Origin: Erythrobacter neustonensis | Lineage (GTDB): Bacteria; Pseudomonadota; Alphaproteobacteria; Sphingomonadales; Sphingomonadaceae | Assembly (NCBI RefSeq): GCF_001663175.1 | Contig: NZ_CP016033.1 | Coordinates: forward strand, 1,550,001 to 1,614,000 | DNA: 64,000 bases | Direction of reading: 5' to 3' | Position numbers and translations under genes: made by a program | Notes under the pieces: model-generated | Database searches by the model: none | What the model was told of the DNA's origin: nothing | Seen by the model: the letters and a program-made list of their open reading frames with translations, nothing else | In this document: in pieces, positions 20,098 through 30,236 of the stretch | Layout: the number at the start of each line of letters is the position of its first letter | How positions within the stretch are numbered: position 1 is the first letter of the stretch

Positions 20098-21249
20098 GTG
20101 ACCGATCAAGACACCGAAGATTTCGTCGAAGACATCGCGCTTGAGCCGCTGCCGCTCGATGCGTGGCACCGTGCGCGCGGGGCGCGGATGGTGCCCTTCG
20201 CCGGTTACGACATGCCGATCCAGTATGCCGGGCCGCACGGCGGGATCGTCGCCGAACACAACTGGACGCGGCAGAACGCGGGCCTGTTCGATGTGTCGCA
20301 CATGGGCCAGCTGCTATTGTCCGGCCCGGGTCTCGATGCCGCGGTCGAAGCCGTGCTGCCGATCGACCTGTCGACGCTGAAAGTCGGTCAGCAACGCTAT
20401 TCGCTGCTGCTCGATGAAGAGGGCGGGGTGCTTGACGACCTGATGGTCTCGCGCTGGCCCGATGCGCTTCACCTTGTCGTCAACGGCGCGACCAAGTGGG
20501 ACGACATGGGGACGCTGCGTGAGGCGCTGCCTGACGACATCACGATGAACTACCTCGATGACCGCGCCTTGCTGGCACTGCAGGGCCCCAAGGCCGCCGA
20601 AGCGCTGGCCCGCCACGCGACCGGCGAGCATCCGCTGTCGGCGCTGACCTTCATGAAGTTCGGCCGGTTCCAGCTTGCAGGCCACGATGTCACCATTGCG
20701 CGCGCGGGCTATACCGGCGAGGACGGGTTCGAGATCTCGCTGCCCGCCGAAGCTGCCGCCGAAATCGCGGATCTGCTCTGCGCCGAACCCGAAGTCGAGC
20801 CGATCGGGCTCGGCGCGCGCGATTCGCTGCGGCTTGAGGCAGGCCTGCCGCTTTACGGCCACGACATGACCCCCGAAACTTCGCCGATCGAGGCGGGGCT
20901 CACCTTCGGAATCAACAAGCGCCGCCGCAGTGAAGGCGGCTTCCCCGGTGCCGCGCGGATCAACCGCGAGATCGCCGAAGGCACGGGCCGCAAGTGGGTC
21001 GGCCTCCGGATCGAAGGCCGCCTGCCCGCGCGCGAAGGCGCCGAAGTCTTCAACGGCGCCGAGAAGATCGGGATCGTCACCAGCGGCGGCTTTTCGCCCA
21101 CGCTGCAAGCGCCGATCGCAATGGCCTATGTCGCTGCCGAACATGCGGCCATCGGCACCGCGCTCGAAGTGGAAGTGCGCGGCAAGCGCCTTGCCGCCAC
21201 CGTTTCGCCCACACCATTTGTCCCGCACCGCTACTACAGGGGGAATTGA
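20098..21249 (+). CDS. gcvT: Glycine cleavage system T protein (aminomethyltransferase)
   Basis: The 383-residue T protein transfers the aminomethyl carbon from lipoyl-GcvH to tetrahydrofolate. Family features are MVPFAGYDMPIQY near the N-terminus, QNAGLFDVSHMGQ, ARAGYTGEDGFEI, LGARDSLRLEAGLPLYGHD and a C-terminal barrel with GIVTSGGFSPTL. Start GTG 20098 is about 60 bases after the glycine riboswitch; the open frame upstream runs through the riboswitch and is not coding. The gene is first in gcvT-gcvH-gcvPA-gcvPB. Confidence 0.96.
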   Translation: MTDQDTEDFVEDIALEPLPLDAWHRARGARMVPFAGYDMPIQYAGPHGGIVAEHNWTRQNAGLFDVSHMGQLLLSGPGLDAAVEAVLPIDLSTLKVGQQRYSLLLDEEGGVLDDLMVSRWPDALHLVVNGATKWDDMGTLREALPDDITMNYLDDRALLALQGPKAAEALARHATGEHPLSALTFMKFGRFQLAGHDVTIARAGYTGEDGFEISLPAEAAAEIADLLCAEPEVEPIGLGARDSLRLEAGLPLYGHDMTPETSPIEAGLTFGINKRRRSEGGFPGAARINREIAEGTGRKWVGLRIEGRLPAREGAEVFNGAEKIGIVTSGGFSPTLQAPIAMAYVAAEHAAIGTALEVEVRGKRLAATVSPTPFVPHRYYRGN

Positions 21250-21252
21250 CCC

Positions 21253-21621
21253 ATGCGTTACTACACCGATGAACACGAATGGATCGACGTTGAAGGCGAT
21301 ATCGCCACGGTCGGCATCACCGAATATGCGCAAGGCCAGCTGGGCGACATCGTGTTCGTCGAACTGCCCGAAGTCGGCGCGATGATCGAACAGGGCAAGG
21401 ATGCCGCCGTGGTCGAAAGCGTCAAGGCCGCGAGCGACGTCTACGCCCCGATCACGGGCGAGATCACCGAAGTGAACCCCGCGCTTGAGGAAGACCCTTC
21501 GCTGGTCAACACCTCGCCCGAAGACGGCGGCTGGTTCTTCAAGATGACCATCGCCGCCGAAGCCGAGCTTGACGCGTTGATGGACGAAGACGGCTACAAG
21601 GCCTTCATCGAGGATCTCTAG
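21253..21621 (+). CDS. gcvH: Glycine cleavage system H protein
   Basis: The 122-residue lipoyl carrier shuttles the aminomethyl group between the P and T proteins. It has the usual length. YTDEHEWI begins the domain, and [15 protein letters not shown] contains the lipoylated lysine (about K58). The gene starts three bases after the gcvT stop. About 110 bases without clear features separate it from gcvPA. Confidence 0.97.
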   Translation: MRYYTDEHEWIDVEGDIATVGITEYAQGQLGDIVFVELPEVGAMIEQGKDAAVVESVKAASDVYAPITGEITEVNPALEEDPSLVNTSPEDGGWFFKMTIAAEAELDALMDEDGYKAFIEDL

Positions 21622-21731
21622 AGACGGCGCGGGCGGGGGCGCAGGTTTCCCCGCCGGCACGTCCACCGATCGGCCCGCAAGACCCGGCCACGCGCCTTCC
21701 TGACCTTCCCAGCCACGGACACCCCTCTCCC

Positions 21732-23108
21732 ATGCGCTACCTTCCTTTGACCGATACCGACCGGCAAGCGATGCTGGCAAAAATCGGCGCTTCGGCGATC
21801 GACGACCTGTTCGTCGATGTGCCCGAGGTCGCCCGGCTCGACGGCCCGATCCAGGGGTTGCCGATGCATGCGAGCGAGATGGCGGTCGAGCGCCACATGA
21901 AGGCGCTGGCGGCAAAGAACTTGGTCGCGGGCGACGTGCCCTTCTTCATCGGCGCGGGCGCATACCGCCACCATGTCCCGGCCAGCGTCGACACCATCAT
22001 CCAGCGCGGCGAGTTTCTGACCGCCTACACGCCCTACCAGCCCGAAATCGCGCAGGGCACGCTGCAGATGCTGTTCGAGTTCCAGACGCAGGTTGCGCGC
22101 CTCTATGGCTGCGCGGTGGCGAATGCCTCGCTCTATGACGGCTCGACCGCGTGCTGGGAGGCCGTCGCGATGGCGACCCGCGTGACCAAGCGCAAGCGCG
22201 CGGTGCTTTCGGGCGCGCTGCACCCGCATTATGCGCAGGTGGTGAAGACCATGGCGCACTTCACCGGCGACGAAATCGCCGACGCGCTGCCCGCGATCAC
22301 CGCGGAGCCCGATTTCGACGGGCTGATCGCGCGGATCGACGATCAGACCGCCTGCGTCGTGGTGCAATATCCCGATATCCTGGGGCGGATCAGCGATCTG
22401 ACCCCGCTGGCCGAAGCCGCGCATGCCAAGGGCGCGCTGCTGGTGGTGGTCAACACCGAGCCTGTCGCTTTGGGCGCTTGTCGGAGCCCTGGCGAAATGG
22501 GCGCCGACATCGTGGTGGGCGAAGGCCAGTCGCTGGGCGTCGGCCTGCAATTCGGCGGGCCTTACCTCGGCCTGTTCGCCGTGCGCGATCCCAAGCATGT
22601 GCGCCAGATGCCGGGCCGGCTGTGCGGCGAGACGACCGATGCGGAAGGCAAACGCGGCTTCGTGCTGACGCTCTCGACCCGCGAACAGCACATTCGCCGC
22701 GAAAAGGCGACCAGCAACATCTGCACCAATTCCGGCCTCTGTGCGCTCGCCTTCAGCGTCCATATGACGCTGCTGGGTGAGACGGGCCTGAGGCAGCTTG
22801 CGGCGGAAAACCACCGCCTCGCCTGCCTTGCCGCCGACCGATTGGCACGCGTGCCGGGGGTCGAGGTGCTGAACCGCGCCTTCTTCAACGAATTTACTGT
22901 GATGCTCGGCGGCAAGCCCGCGCGCGCAATCGTGCGCGATCTGGCGGATCGCGGCGTGCTTGGCGGCGTGTCGCTCGGGCGGCTCTATCCGGGCGTCGAA
23001 GCGCTCGAACACGGGCTGCTGGTCGCGGTGACCGAAACCACCACCGAAGAGGACATCGAGCGTCTCGCCGCCGAACTTGAAGCCGCCATCAAGGAGACTG
23101 CACAGTGA
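21732..23108 (+). CDS. gcvPA: Glycine dehydrogenase (decarboxylating) subunit 1
   Basis: The 458-residue protein is the N-terminal half of the P protein in organisms with a two-gene version. It has [35 protein letters not shown] and [10 protein letters not shown], all conserved in this subunit. It works as an alpha2beta2 enzyme with GcvPB, decarboxylating glycine and loading the methylamine on GcvH. Its stop overlaps the gcvPB ATG by 4 bases. Confidence 0.96.
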   Translation: MRYLPLTDTDRQAMLAKIGASAIDDLFVDVPEVARLDGPIQGLPMHASEMAVERHMKALAAKNLVAGDVPFFIGAGAYRHHVPASVDTIIQRGEFLTAYTPYQPEIAQGTLQMLFEFQTQVARLYGCAVANASLYDGSTACWEAVAMATRVTKRKRAVLSGALHPHYAQVVKTMAHFTGDEIADALPAITAEPDFDGLIARIDDQTACVVVQYPDILGRISDLTPLAEAAHAKGALLVVVNTEPVALGACRSPGEMGADIVVGEGQSLGVGLQFGGPYLGLFAVRDPKHVRQMPGRLCGETTDAEGKRGFVLTLSTREQHIRREKATSNICTNSGLCALAFSVHMTLLGETGLRQLAAENHRLACLAADRLARVPGVEVLNRAFFNEFTVMLGGKPARAIVRDLADRGVLGGVSLGRLYPGVEALEHGLLVAVTETTTEEDIERLAAELEAAIKETAQ

Positions 23109-24661
23109 ACGCCCCCAACAAGAGCGGCTGGAAGCCCGAGATGCAGGCCGCCGCCGACGGGTTCCACGGCGGCCCGGTCACCACCACCGGCAATCGCGGG
23201 CTGATGCTCGAAGAACCTTTGTTGTTCGAAATCGGCCGCGCGGACGTGACCGGCGTCGATCTGCCTGAGGTCGATGCAAGCGCACCGACCCGGCTGGGCG
23301 GCCTTGCCCGCAGCGCCGCGATCGGCCTCGTCGGTCTGACCGAACCCGAGACCGTGCGCCACTACACGCGGCTGTCGCGGCAGAACTACGGCATCGACCT
23401 CGGCTTCTTCCCGCTCGGAAGCTGCACGATGAAGCACAACCCGCGGCTCAACGAGAAGATGGCGCGGCTTCCCGGCTTTGCCGACATCCACCCGCTCGCC
23501 CCGCAGTCGAGCGTGCAGGGCGCGCTAGAAGTCGTGCATCAGCTGGGCCACTGGCTGTGCACGCTGACCGGGATGCCCGCGGTCGCGATGAGCCCCAAGG
23601 CGGGCGCGCATGGCGAATTGTGCGGCATCCTCGCGATCCGCGCGGCGCACGAAGCCCGCGGCGATGCGCGCGAGGTCGTGCTGGTGCCCGAAAGCGCGCA
23701 CGGCACCAACCCTGCGACCGCAGCTTTCGCGGGTTACCGGGTGGAAGATATCCCCGCGACGCCCGAAGGCCGCGTCGATGTCGCCGCCTTGAAGGCCCGT
23801 CTGGGGCCGGATGTTGCCGGCGTGATGATCACCAACCCCAACACCTGCGGATTGTTCGAAAAGGACTTCCGCGAAATCGCCGATGCGGTTCACGCAGCTG
23901 GTGGCTACGTCTATTGCGACGGGGCGAATTTCAACGCCATCGTCGGCAAGGTGCGCCCCGGCGACCTTGGCGTCGATGCGATGCACATCAACCTCCACAA
24001 GACCTTCTCCACCCCGCACGGCGGCGGCGGACCGGGTTCGGGGCCGGTGGTGCTGTCCGAAGCGCTCGCGCCCTATGCCCCGCTGCCCTTTGTCCGCAAG
24101 GACGATGCGGGCGCGTTCTATCTGGTCGAGGAAGAGCATGGCGATGAATGCGGCCCGACCTTTGGCCGGATGACCGCGTTCCACGGCCAGATGGGGATGT
24201 TCACCCGCGCGCTGACCTATATCCTCAGCCACGGGGCCGATGGCTTGAAGCAGGTCGCCGAAGACGCGGTGCTCAACGCCAATTACATCCTGCGCAGCAT
24301 GGAGGACATTCTCCACGCGCCGTTCGGTGCCAGCGGGCCGTGCATGCACGAGGCGCTGTTTGGCGACAAGGATTTCGCCAACGGGCTTTCCACGCTGGAT
24401 GTCGCCAAGGGACTGATCGATGAGGGCTATCACCCGATGACGGTCTATTTCCCGCTGGTGGTGCACGGCGCGATGCTGGTCGAGCCGACCGAGACCGAGA
24501 GCAAGGCCGCGATCGACCAGTTCATCACCGCGTTCCGCGCCGTGGTGGAGCGTGCGCTCGGCGGGGACGAGGCACTGAAGCAGGCGCCTTACTATTCGCC
24601 GCGTCGCCGGCTCGACGAAACCGGCGCGGCGCGCAAGCCGAAGCTGGCTTACGAGGGGTAA
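23105..24661 (+). CDS. gcvPB: Glycine dehydrogenase (decarboxylating) subunit 2
   Basis: The 518-residue C-terminal half of the P protein carries the pyridoxal phosphate site, lysine in [20 protein letters not shown] (about K299). Upstream are [15 protein letters not shown] and [13 protein letters not shown]. It is the last gene of the riboswitch-controlled glycine cleavage operon and is followed by a probable terminator inside the end of the convergent flippase gene. Confidence 0.97.
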   Translation: MNAPNKSGWKPEMQAAADGFHGGPVTTTGNRGLMLEEPLLFEIGRADVTGVDLPEVDASAPTRLGGLARSAAIGLVGLTEPETVRHYTRLSRQNYGIDLGFFPLGSCTMKHNPRLNEKMARLPGFADIHPLAPQSSVQGALEVVHQLGHWLCTLTGMPAVAMSPKAGAHGELCGILAIRAAHEARGDAREVVLVPESAHGTNPATAAFAGYRVEDIPATPEGRVDVAALKARLGPDVAGVMITNPNTCGLFEKDFREIADAVHAAGGYVYCDGANFNAIVGKVRPGDLGVDAMHINLHKTFSTPHGGGGPGSGPVVLSEALAPYAPLPFVRKDDAGAFYLVEEEHGDECGPTFGRMTAFHGQMGMFTRALTYILSHGADGLKQVAEDAVLNANYILRSMEDILHAPFGASGPCMHEALFGDKDFANGLSTLDVAKGLIDEGYHPMTVYFPLVVHGAMLVEPTETESKAAIDQFITAFRAVVERALGGDEALKQAPYYSPRRRLDETGAARKPKLAYEG

Positions 24662-24677
24662 GCGGCAACCGGAAGGT

Positions 24678-25988
24678 TTACGGCAAGGGAGGGGCGGGCG
24701 GTGTGTCCGCCCCTTTGTCTTCGGGTTCGACCACCAGCCTGAACTGCTTCAGGTTGACGATCGCGACATAGAAGCCGACCACCGCGAGCAGGCTTGACCC
24801 CAGCACCGCAAAGCCTGCGCCCTGCGCGCCTTTCCACTCGATCGCCATTTGCAGCATGACCAGCGCAAGGATCGTGGGGAACAGCCGGACGAGGAAGGCG
24901 ACATGCGCCTTGCCCGCCGAAATCAGCAGGCTCTCAAGGCTCGCCCCCACCAACTCGACCGCGCCGGCGATGGAGAGAATGATCATCGCCCAGTAAAACC
25001 CGGTGAATTCCGGCCCGGCAATCAGCGCAAGGCCCGGACGGCCGAACAGGATCGCGGTGATCACCGCAGTCACCCCGGCAATCGCGGCGATGTTGGCCAT
25101 GCGCCGCGCCATCTCGACCGCGCCGTCGCGCGACTGCACCAGTTCGGGCAGGATCGCCTTGGAGATCGTCTGCGCCAGCGCGATCAGCGCCACGCCGAGC
25201 TGGTTGGCGATCCGGAAACCGCCCGCCAGATAGGCCCCGCCAAACGTGCCGACGAGCAGGATCATCACCTGCTTGCCCGCGACCGCAAGGCTGCCCGACA
25301 GGTTGGTCGAAAGCACGAACCGCCACACCCCGTCATACCGCGCCGGGATCGCCTTCAAACTGACCGAGGCGAGGCTGACGGGCTGCACCCGCGCGGCCAC
25401 CCACCACAGCGAAACCGCAGTGCCGATTTCCGACGCGGCAAAGGCGAGGATGAAGCCGGTCACATCGGGCATCAGCCACCATGCAAGGCCCGCACCGCCC
25501 GCGCGGATGATCGGCTGCACCGCCTCGGCCCCGGTCGCGCGGCCATATTCGTTATGCAGCCGCAGCATGCCGGTTGGCGTGGTGCGGATCGTCATCACCG
25601 AAATCACGCAATACCAGAAGGTCAGCCACATGAGATCGGGCGGCACGTCGAGCCACAGCGGCGCGCTGAGCACCAGTGCCGCCGACGCGATCGTGCCGCC
25701 GATCATTGACACGAGATCGAGCGCGACCGCGAACCCCGTTGCCTCGCGTGCGCGGGCGATATCGACCCCGGGATTGTCGGGATCAGCGCCCCAACGCACG
25801 ATGAACTGCCAGGTCTGGAAGCTCGAAAAACCCGTGACCGCTTGGCCCAGCGCGATGATCAGCGCCATCTGGCCAAAGCCGACCGTTCCCAGCGTGCGCG
25901 CGGCAATCGCGAGGTAGACGAGGCTGAGCACCGCGTTGAACCCGCGCCCGCCCAAGAGCCAGCCCATATTGGCGAAAACCCGCTGCAT
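24678..25988 (-). CDS. Oligosaccharide flippase / polysaccharide biosynthesis membrane protein
   Basis: The 436-residue protein has 12-14 hydrophobic helices in the MOP/Wzx arrangement. The N-terminal MGWLLGGRGFNAVLSLVYLAIAARTLG is typical of Wzx-like flippases, which turn lipid-linked sugar units to the outer face of the inner membrane. It stands alone here with no glycosyltransferase neighbours, so the polymer served is unknown. Its short proline-rich tail overlaps the terminator of the convergent gcv operon. Confidence 0.8.
   Translation of the reverse strand: MQRVFANMGWLLGGRGFNAVLSLVYLAIAARTLGTVGFGQMALIIALGQAVTGFSSFQTWQFIVRWGADPDNPGVDIARAREATGFAVALDLVSMIGGTIASAALVLSAPLWLDVPPDLMWLTFWYCVISVMTIRTTPTGMLRLHNEYGRATGAEAVQPIIRAGGAGLAWWLMPDVTGFILAFAASEIGTAVSLWWVAARVQPVSLASVSLKAIPARYDGVWRFVLSTNLSGSLAVAGKQVMILLVGTFGGAYLAGGFRIANQLGVALIALAQTISKAILPELVQSRDGAVEMARRMANIAAIAGVTAVITAILFGRPGLALIAGPEFTGFYWAMIILSIAGAVELVGASLESLLISAGKAHVAFLVRLFPTILALVMLQMAIEWKGAQGAGFAVLGSSLLAVVGFYVAIVNLKQFRLVVEPEDKGADTPPAPPLP
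24690..24718 (+). terminator. Probable rho-independent terminator of the gcv operon
   Basis: AGGGGCGG (24690-24697) and CCGCCCCT (24707-24714) form a perfect 8-bp GC-rich stem with a 9-base loop, followed by TTGTCTT. It lies 29 bases after the gcvPB stop and overlaps the last codons of the convergent flippase gene. The T-tract is imperfect. Confidence 0.5.
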
Positions 25989-26131
25989 CGCGTGTCAGGC
26001 GCAGGCCCAGCGATGCGCCGAGGCGGGCAGGGGCGAGGTAAGCATGATCGCGCCCTTAACCGCAAATTGCGGGTTTAGCCAAGCGGGATCGCGCGCGGCG
26101 GTCCGCCGCCGCACGCGATGCAGCTCTGCGA

Positions 26132-26611
26132 TCAGGCAGGGCAGGGCTTCAGCGTGCGTGCCTCGCTCGTCCCTGCGCCGGTGTCGCGAACGGTGAGGCG
26201 GCGGCCATCGCCGTCGCCGCGCACGCTCAGCACCATGCCCATGTTCCAGCTTTCGCCTTCGCCCGTCATCGCGAGGTCGACCGCCGCGCTGCCATCGGCC
26301 TGCGGGGTGACTGTGGTGACCTTGCCCTCGCTTTCATAGAAGCCGATCGTGCCTGTGGCGATTTCCAGCCGCATATCCGATGCCGGCTCGCAACTGCCGC
26401 TTTCGGCATCCCATACGCCGTGGAATGCCGCCGGGATCGCGGTCAGCGTCGCTGCGGGCGGGGCGGCCGGGGCCATATCGCCCGGCGTGCCTTCGGTATC
26501 CGCGGTGACGACCTCGGCGGTCGCCGGGGCTGCGGGCGGCTCGGCGGTTTCGCTGCCGCATGCAGCCAGCATGAGCGTGAGCGCAGGGGCGAGAAGGGTA
26601 AGCCGGTTCAT
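26132..26611 (-). CDS. Small lipoprotein of unknown function
   Basis: The 159-residue protein has a lipoprotein signal: MNRLTLLAPALTLMLAAC with the lipobox cysteine at about residue 18. An Ala/Pro/Thr-rich linker follows to about residue 55, then a small beta-rich domain containing FHGVWDAESGSCEPASDMRL. It has two cysteines that may pair (SGSCEP and the C-terminal KPCPA). The start ATG at 26611 is just 6 bases from the mmsA stop, so the two genes may be cotranscribed. Its role is not recognised. Confidence 0.75.
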   Translation of the reverse strand: MNRLTLLAPALTLMLAACGSETAEPPAAPATAEVVTADTEGTPGDMAPAAPPAATLTAIPAAFHGVWDAESGSCEPASDMRLEIATGTIGFYESEGKVTTVTPQADGSAAVDLAMTGEGESWNMGMVLSVRGDGDGRRLTVRDTGAGTSEARTLKPCPA

Positions 26612-26616
26612 ATCGT

Positions 26617-28122
26617 TTATCCCATCGTCGGAATGATGAAGGCGTTCGATCCGTCCTGCGCGCCATCGGGCCAGCGCTGGGTGATCTTCTTGTTCTTGGT
26701 CCAGAACCTGAGGCCCTCGGTGCCGTATTGGTCGATGTCGCCAAAGCCCGAACGCTTCCACCCGCCGAAGCTGTGATAGGCGACCGGCACCGGGATCGGC
26801 ACGTTGATGCCGACCATGCCCACGTTCACCCGCGCGGCGAATTCGCGCGCGGCGTGGCCGTTGCGGGTGAAGATCGCGACACCGTTGCCATACTGGTGTT
26901 CAGACGGCAGGCGCACCGCTTCCTCGAAATCGGCCGCGCGCACGATCTGCAGCACGGGGCCGAAGATTTCTTCCTGATACGAGCGCATCTGCGGGGTGAC
27001 GTGGTCGATCAGCGTGGGGCCGACGAAGAAACCCTTTTCATGGCCCTGAAGGCTGAACCCGCGCCCGTCGACGACGATCTCCGCGCCTTCTTCTTCAGCA
27101 GTGGTAATCCACTGTTCGATCCGCGCCTTGTGTTCGGGCGTGACGACAGGGCCATAATCGGCTTCGGGATCGTTCGAGACGCCGATGCGCAGGGCCGCGA
27201 TCGATTTCAGCAGCTTTTCCTTCAATCGCTCGGCGGTTTCCTCGCCCACCGGCACCACCACGGGCAGCGCCATGCAGCGTTCACCCGCCGAGCCGAAGGC
27301 GGCTCCCGTCAGATCGGTGACGACCTGATCGAGATCGGCATCGGGCAGCACGATCCCGTGGTTCTTGGCGCCGCCGAAGGCCTGCACGCGCTTGTTGTTC
27401 GCAGCGCCGCGGCCGTAGATATATTGCGCGATGTCCGAGCTGCCGACGAAGCTGATCGCGGCGATATCGGGGTGGTCGATGATCGCATCGACCATTTCCT
27501 TGTCGCCGTGAACGACCTGAAGCAGCCCTTCGGGCGCGCCGGCTTCGAGGAACAGTTCGGCAAGCCGCACCGGCACGCTGGGATCACGCTCGGAAGGCTT
27601 GAGGATGAAGGCATTGCCCGCCGCGCAGGCCATGCCGAACATCCACATCGGGATCATCGCGGGGAAATTGAATGGGGTGATGCCGGCGCCGATGCCGAGC
27701 GGCTGGCGCAGCGAATAGACATCGATCCCCGGCCCGGCGCCGTGGGTGTATTCGCCTTTCATGATCTGCGGCAGCCCGCAGGCATACTCGATCACCTCGA
27801 GGCCGCGCTGGATATCGCCCTTGGCATCGGGAACGGTCTTGCCATGCTCGCTCGAAAGCAGTTCGGCGAGCGATTGCATTTCCGCTTCGACCAGCGCCTT
27901 GAAGGCGAACATCACCCGCGCACGGCGCTGGGGGTTGGTCGCGGCCCACGCGGGCTGGACGCGCTTGGCGGTTTCCACCGCGCGGGCGAGCAGCGCGGCA
28001 TCCCCGAGGGCAACTTCGGCCTGCACTTCGCCGGTCGAGGGGTTCCAGATAGCGTGCTTGCGCGTGGGCGCGGGGGACTGGCCGACGATGAAGTGATCGA
28101 TATGCCGCAGGGCCTGGGTCAT
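26617..28122 (-). CDS. mmsA: Methylmalonate-semialdehyde dehydrogenase (CoA-acylating)
   Basis: The 501-residue aldehyde dehydrogenase converts (methyl)malonate semialdehyde to propionyl- or acetyl-CoA in valine and pyrimidine breakdown. Diagnostic stretches are ITPFNFPAMIPMWMFGMA, AFGGAKNHGIVLPDAD, the catalytic cysteine in GSAGERCMALPV, and VGINVPIPVPVAYHSFGGWK. Start ATG 28122 is chosen over the longer frame because MTQALRHIDHFI aligns with the usual N-terminus and is preceded by GGAGATACCCCCC on the minus strand. Confidence 0.94.
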   Translation of the reverse strand: MTQALRHIDHFIVGQSPAPTRKHAIWNPSTGEVQAEVALGDAALLARAVETAKRVQPAWAATNPQRRARVMFAFKALVEAEMQSLAELLSSEHGKTVPDAKGDIQRGLEVIEYACGLPQIMKGEYTHGAGPGIDVYSLRQPLGIGAGITPFNFPAMIPMWMFGMACAAGNAFILKPSERDPSVPVRLAELFLEAGAPEGLLQVVHGDKEMVDAIIDHPDIAAISFVGSSDIAQYIYGRGAANNKRVQAFGGAKNHGIVLPDADLDQVVTDLTGAAFGSAGERCMALPVVVPVGEETAERLKEKLLKSIAALRIGVSNDPEADYGPVVTPEHKARIEQWITTAEEEGAEIVVDGRGFSLQGHEKGFFVGPTLIDHVTPQMRSYQEEIFGPVLQIVRAADFEEAVRLPSEHQYGNGVAIFTRNGHAAREFAARVNVGMVGINVPIPVPVAYHSFGGWKRSGFGDIDQYGTEGLRFWTKNKKITQRWPDGAQDGSNAFIIPTMG

Positions 28123-28249
28123 GTGGGGGGTATCTCCTGTCTCTGCCGCCCCAATGCCCCCCGCGCGGCAGGCTTGCAAGCCTTGCCGCTCCCCTCAAAA
28201 GTGCTGGCCTTGGGGGCTGAGCGCGAGGCTGCGCGGCACCGCTGCGCGA

Positions 28250-28579
28250 TCAATCGAAAATGTCGAAAATCGAACTGCGCTTGCGGCGATGACCATATTC
28301 CCCGCGCTCGCCATATTCTCCGCGCTCGCCGTATTCACCCGCCTCGCCATAGCCGCGATAGCCGCCGTGCGGCTGGTGGGGCGGGGGCGGGGGCGGGGCA
28401 ACGGGGCGCTGCGGCGCTGCCGGCGGCGGGGCATTGTCCTGCGCCGCCGACATCAGCTTTTCCAGCTCGCCGCGGTCGAGCCACACCCCGCGGCAGGTCG
28501 GGCACATGTCGAATTGCACCCCGTCACGGTCGACGGTCTGCATCGAACTGTTGTCGTTGGGGCACAGCAGAAGCGGCAT
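28250..28579 (-). CDS. TFIIB-type zinc ribbon protein
   Basis: The 109-residue protein has an N-terminal zinc ribbon with CPNDN and CPTCRGVWLDRGELEKL, the pattern of the zf-TFIIB (COG3809) family. A proline-rich linker follows, then a low-complexity Gly/Tyr/Arg tail with a repeated GEYGERGEYGERGEYG segment. The tail suggests a flexible or RNA-interacting region. The biological role of this family is unknown. Confidence 0.85.
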   Translation of the reverse strand: MPLLLCPNDNSSMQTVDRDGVQFDMCPTCRGVWLDRGELEKLMSAAQDNAPPPAAPQRPVAPPPPPPHQPHGGYRGYGEAGEYGERGEYGERGEYGHRRKRSSIFDIFD

Positions 28580-28651
28580 GGGTCATCCTTTGATTGCAGC
28601 CTATTCTGCGGGCCTAAGCCGACAATCGGGCGATTGTGCGGCGGCCGCTGC

Positions 28652-30004
28652 CTATTGTCCGGACGGGATGAGCGTGATCGCGGTCTGCCGCCCGTCGATG
28701 AAACGCACGGTCTTGCCATCGAAGAACGCGTCCTCCTCGGTGCGGAAGTCGACTTTCTGCCCGCCCCATTCGGGAACCGCGGCATAGGAGGTCAGCTCGA
28801 TCGACCACGCGGTGTTCGGCCGGATCGGCCCGCTGCCGCGCGGGTCGGGGTTCTGGTTGTCCCAGAACCCGATCGCAGGCCCTGCGCCGTGGCCGTGATA
28901 ACCGATGGGGTGCGAATAGATCGACGGGTCGAGCCCGGCGGCAATCGCCTTGGCGCGCGCCTCGGCCAGCGCTTCGTTGCCCGAACGTCCCGGCTTGAAC
29001 GCCGCGCGCAGGAAATCCTGCACCTTGTTGCTGTTAGCGAGACCCGCGCGCAGCCCCGCAGGCGCCTCGGTCTCGCCGGGCTTCAGGACATAGGCAAGGT
29101 GCTGGGTATCGGTGTTGAGCCGCAGATAGGTGATGCCGAAATCGGTCCAGAGCAGATCGCCGGGCTGGATCACCTCGTCGCCTTCCAGCATGCCCTTTGC
29201 ACCCTGCCGCTGGATCGCCACCGAAGGGTGGAACCACGGGTCAAGGCCAAGCTGCATCAACCGGTCGCGATACCACCATTGCACCTGTTCGGCGGTGGTG
29301 ACCCCGGGGGTGATGACGCGGCGCGAAAACGCCTCGCCGATCACCGCGTGGGCGATCCGCACGATTGTGGGGTAGATTTCCGTTTCCGCAGGCGTGCGGG
29401 TTTCGAGCCAGCGGATCGCCAGCCCTTCGCCGCTGGTGACCCGTTCGTGCAGCGCAGCGGGCAGCGCCGCCATCATGCGGTCATACTGGCTCAGCGTCAT
29501 GCCGTCGGCGAACTGGTAGAGATCGGAGGAATTGATCGCGATCCTGCGCGGGTCGCGCGCCGCGATGATCTCGGCCACCGCGGCCCATTGGTCGGGTTGC
29601 GTGTCGGGGTCCCACGCCGGTGCGAAAAATCCGCCAAGCCCGTAGCGGCTGACCGTCAAGCGTTCGACCGGCTTGCCGTTCCCGGGATCGAAGAAGATCA
29701 GGATGGTGCGGCGGCGCGCATGCATGTTTTCGGCATCGAGCATGGTGGCGACCACCGGTTCCTCGAAATATTCGCGCGCCACCAGCAACCACATGTCCAC
29801 GCCTTCGGCTTGCATGATCTGCGGCATCAGCGTGTCGAGCCGTTCGGCAAGGATCCGGTTTTCGAGCGTCGCACGTTCGCGCGGCGACTGGATTTCAGGC
29901 AGCGTGGGGGCCGCGGTTTCCGTATCGGTCAAGGCTGGCGGCGCATCGGCAAGCGCGGGGTGGGCCACAAGGGCTGCTGCCAAAGCAAAGAAATGCCGTT
30001 TCAT
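28652..30004 (-). CDS. Secreted M24 family metallopeptidase (Xaa-Pro peptidase-like)
   Basis: The 450-residue protein has a signal peptide (MKRHFFALAAALVAHPALA), so it is exported. The pita-bread fold carries likely metal ligands: aspartates in WTDFGITYLRLNTDTQH, a histidine in GYHGHGAGPAIGF, and glutamates in WSIELTS and FRTEEDAFF. The family cleaves peptides next to proline or related bonds. The export signal points to periplasmic peptide use. It is divergent from zntB across about 230 bases that probably hold both promoters. Confidence 0.85.
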   Translation of the reverse strand: MKRHFFALAAALVAHPALADAPPALTDTETAAPTLPEIQSPRERATLENRILAERLDTLMPQIMQAEGVDMWLLVAREYFEEPVVATMLDAENMHARRRTILIFFDPGNGKPVERLTVSRYGLGGFFAPAWDPDTQPDQWAAVAEIIAARDPRRIAINSSDLYQFADGMTLSQYDRMMAALPAALHERVTSGEGLAIRWLETRTPAETEIYPTIVRIAHAVIGEAFSRRVITPGVTTAEQVQWWYRDRLMQLGLDPWFHPSVAIQRQGAKGMLEGDEVIQPGDLLWTDFGITYLRLNTDTQHLAYVLKPGETEAPAGLRAGLANSNKVQDFLRAAFKPGRSGNEALAEARAKAIAAGLDPSIYSHPIGYHGHGAGPAIGFWDNQNPDPRGSGPIRPNTAWSIELTSYAAVPEWGGQKVDFRTEEDAFFDGKTVRFIDGRQTAITLIPSGQ

Positions 30005-30236
30005 ATTCCCATACCCCTTTCCGAACCCGAGGGCGCAGAGTGGCGGGGACTTGCGCCGGTATCAAGCGGTTCGCTATGTTTTGCCCCCGGGCCGACCGGT
30101 GCCTGATCGCAGCGTTGCAGGGGCATCCGGGTAGGCGTGCGATGATCCGGGCGTGCCAACGGCTGCATCGTGCAACGCGGATATGCATGTCCCGCGGCTT
30201 GCCGCACCGGCGCGCGCGCGGCTAACACCTGCACCG

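Noticed and set aside
26728..28593. 621-residue plus-strand gene
   Set aside because: It is antisense to mmsA with His/Arg/Gly-rich composition typical of shadow frames.
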